In this document: in pieces, positions 61,758-64,000 of the stretch
How the letters are laid out: each line of letters starts with the position of its first letter
Numbering within the stretch: position 1 is the stretch's first letter
NCBI GenBank assembly: GCA_022495005.1
Contig: JAGYXB010001605.1
Coordinates: 123,001-187,000 of the forward strand
Origin: Rhyacophila brunnea
Taxonomy: Eukaryota > Arthropoda > Insecta > Trichoptera > Rhyacophilidae
Direction of reading: 5' to 3'
DNA length: 64,000 bases
Notes under the pieces: model-generated
What the model was told of the DNA's origin: nothing
Databases searched by the model: none
What the model saw: the letters and a program-made list of their open reading frames with translations, nothing else
Translations under genes and position numbers: made by a program

Positions 61758-61763
61758 AATAAA
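61758..61763 (+). terminator. Polyadenylation signal of gene C
   Basis: AATAAA 92 bases after the gene C stop codon. Confidence 0.6.
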
Positions 61764-62439
61764 AACCTTGTTAGTTATTTGTATTGTTTCATTTTATTGA
61801 ATTTGTTATATGCATTCTTTCTTCACGAGGTATTCATATACCATATTATACATTATTTGGGATAAAACTTTCAGAAAGTAAACCAGAGTACGTGAAAACA
61901 ACCAGTTGTATATAAAAAATCTCGGGCGTTGTTACTAAGTAAATACGAATTAATAATTAGAACACCATTAAAAGATTATTAAATGTATAGTTCAACATGA
62001 TGTTAACCTTATATACAGTATTTGAGTACAGTAAATAATCGTGTAAAATATAAAATAAGCGAAATAGGAAATAAATAAAATACACCTAGATCTAATAATA
62101 TATTAGGTATATTATACCTGGGGTTGCCAACTATGTTTAAGACAAGATCAATGATTTGAGTCACCCCATCTCTACCCCCCATTTATATACGGCCACGATT
62201 TGTATACGACCGCCTTCCGTGCCGATGAAAATGTGTCAGAATGAAAATAATTTATTGCCATACTTCCTTGTCCCGAATGGAAGACGCATGGGACTAATGT
62301 AGCAACCATGCTACCTAAAGAAAGAGTTTAGAAAATAAAAAAAATGAATCTTTACTTGCTCTGCCGTCATTTATCTTTAGTGACATACCCGTGTACTGAA
62401 ACTCTGCTAAAAAAGAGGAGTCATAAGTTGAAAGTGCAT

Positions 62440-62740
62440 CCTCCAAAAGACGCAACAAACTTTTCAAATGCCTCAAAGTTGGCCTTGGTTGATATTAAGT
62501 CGACGTGGCCAATTGGGTCCACGTGTTGACGAACCTTGGCAAACAGCTCCGCTCGGATTTATCCCATCAACGTTTTGATAGTGGTGCCGACATGTGCAAT
62601 TTGGCCCATGTTCTGTCAGACTAAAACCATGTAGCTTGGCTGCAAAGCTACCATAGCCGGCCAGGAACTGGCTCACTCGGTGTGGTTGTCTTAATTGTAT
62701 CATCTGAAGCCTGCAGGACATATCTGAAAAAAAAAACAGA
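62440..62740 (-). mobile_element. R1/jockey-like LINE C-terminal fragment
   Basis: Minus strand codes RLQMIQLRQPHRVSQFLAGY, GSFAAKLHGFSLTEHGPNC and, in another frame, GPIGHVDLISTKANFEAFEK. Same family as the 42 kb copies. Confidence 0.75.
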
Positions 62741-63012
62741 TATATATATGTCGCCTTTTGATGGATGGCGATCATATTAAAATATATTTGCTATTTTTTT
62801 ATACGATATTCTAGGGAACATGAAAATCTGTAAAATCAAATACTTAGAGATTTATTGCTTTAGCTCACTTTTTCATAATATGACAACTTTTCCTCTCCTT
62901 AACAATTACTAATTTAACTTACAAAAACACATTTCAGAGTTTTTTATATCTTGTTCCGAGAACTATTCACTGGGGAAATTCTTGGATCCAGGAACCAGGA
63001 TAATAGCCAGCC

Positions 63013-63500
63013 TTAATTATTATAGCCATTTTGGTTTTTAGTAAAAAGAAGTTTTAAAATATTTAGAATATTAATTTACACATATTTTTATTATCTCAAT
63101 AAAATAAATAATTAATACTATAAAATATAAAAAAAAATCAAAACTTACTAACCTAATTATAATGATAGGCGGCTCTCGTGGTGTAATGAGTAAGGCGCTA
63201 GCCTGCCATCCGAGAACTCTAGGTTCGATACCCAGTGAGGACGTACCTATTTGATTTTCTCAACGCCTCGGTGCTTGTGATTGTTCAAAATTACTAACAA
63301 CCACCTGTAAAAAAAAACAAGGACCTTAATTATTATAGCTGTATTGGTTATTAGCGAAAAGAGCCTTTACAATATTTAGAATTTTAATTTCTACATATTT
63401 TTTATTTTCTAGATAATTAAAGTTTTTCAAATAAAATAAATACCTATGTAATTACAACTTGAAAATATTAAAACTTACTAACCTAATTATTATAATGATA
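63013..63500. repeat. Direct repeat (~160 bp twice) around the SINE
   Basis: CCTTAATTATTATAGC to AAAACTTACTAACCTAATTAT occurs at 63013-63165 and again at 63325-63497 with small changes. The SINE at 63169-63300 sits between them. Confidence 0.75.
63169..63300 (+). mobile_element. Family C-like tRNA SINE between two direct repeats
   Basis: GTGGTGTAATGAGTAAGGCG (box A), CTAGGTTCGATACCCAGTGA (box B) and GAGGACG. The 5' and 3' acceptor arms do not pair, so it is not a tRNA gene. Confidence 0.7.
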
Positions 63501-64000
63501 CAAATAATTAATTAATACTGTACCCAACAGTAAAGTTATTAAAATTCTTTGATCGATGAAAATGATCAAAAAAATATATTAAATGACATATTTCATACTC
63601 AATCATTAAATAATGTATCCGTTAGCATTATACTTCCCTTTACTTAATTGACATAAACAAATTATATTGCCAGTTATTTTTTTTAACTCACATTTCTCTG
63701 CTTAGCATCACCTATTTACTATAGAGTTTTTTTTATTATTTCTCATTTAATTTAGCATAAACTATCCACATGGTTTGGTACCAAACATAAATTGATATTC
63801 TTCAATATCTAAATATTCTATGAATATCTATAAAATATATAAAAAATATATAAAATATATTTAGATAATATATGAATATATTATAATACTATGTTAGATA
63901 ATAATTGAATTAAAGATAATACACTGTACGTAAAAACAAAATAATAATTAAAATTTTGATATAACCACGAAGATATCATCTACCAAAATATGGCTTTCTT

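Larger units (their letters stand above)
61764..64000. other. DNA downstream of gene C
   Basis: Contains the LINE fragment at 62.4-62.7 kb and the SINE with direct repeats at 63.0-63.5 kb. No further cuticle exon is visible before the window ends. Confidence 0.6.

Noticed and set aside
63171..63245. A genuine tRNA gene
   Set aside because: The acceptor arms do not pair and the same head occurs in SINE copies at 7.7 and 16.5 kb.
1..64000. CRISPR array, prokaryotic operon or defence system
   Set aside because: No regularly spaced repeats, no bacterial-style gene packing; split genes and eukaryotic transposons show an animal genome.

Overview
This 64 kb window is AT-rich animal DNA, almost certainly from an insect and probably from a moth or butterfly. 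The evidence is three split genes for Rebers-Riddiford type 2 (RR-2) cuticular proteins, set in DNA crowded with decayed RTE-like and R1/jockey-like LINEs, tRNA-derived SINEs, TTAA-flanked MITEs and one Helitron. The order Lepidoptera is an inference from the cuticle-protein and repeat style. It is not proven by the sequence.

Layout. Positions 1-25,700 hold no host gene that I can support. They contain SINE and LINE fragments, several inverted-repeat elements (about 4.97-5.36, 6.18-6.48, 13.7-14.4, 17.7-18.6 and 24.65-25.1 kb) and a GC-rich island at about 8.4-8.8 kb. Positions 25,726-35,692 are cuticle gene A: five exons, 262 residues, a Gly-Phe-Gln-Asn type repeat followed by an RR-2 domain. 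Its third intron holds a dead 3.7 kb Helitron in antisense orientation, and its fourth intron holds a small TTAA element. Positions 35.7-51.1 kb are again repeat-filled. They include a 658-bp TTAA element with long hairpins, a hAT-like element with a perfect 8-bp target duplication, and a tandemly duplicated LINE 3' fragment. Gene B (51,124-54,194, 188 residues) and gene C (57,999-61,763, 181 residues) are tandem RR-2 paralogues of four exons each. After gene C the window returns to repeats.

How the genes work together. All three genes lie on the plus strand. Each has a TATA box, a start exon of exactly four codons, an intron inside the signal-peptide coding region, and an RR-2 domain coded on one exon with the last Gly codon split by the final intron. 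The products should be secreted by epidermal cells and bind chitin in the cuticle. B and C have almost identical RR-2 exons at protein level but about 24 silent differences, so they are an older duplication under strong constraint. They also share short promoter blocks.

I found no defence system, CRISPR array, operon-like system or intact transposase. The most unusual features are a terminal-inverted-repeat element carrying a tRNA-like box A/box B segment, a pair of equal-length 125-bp TTAA blocks attached to genes B and C, and an unexplained open segment inside the Helitron.
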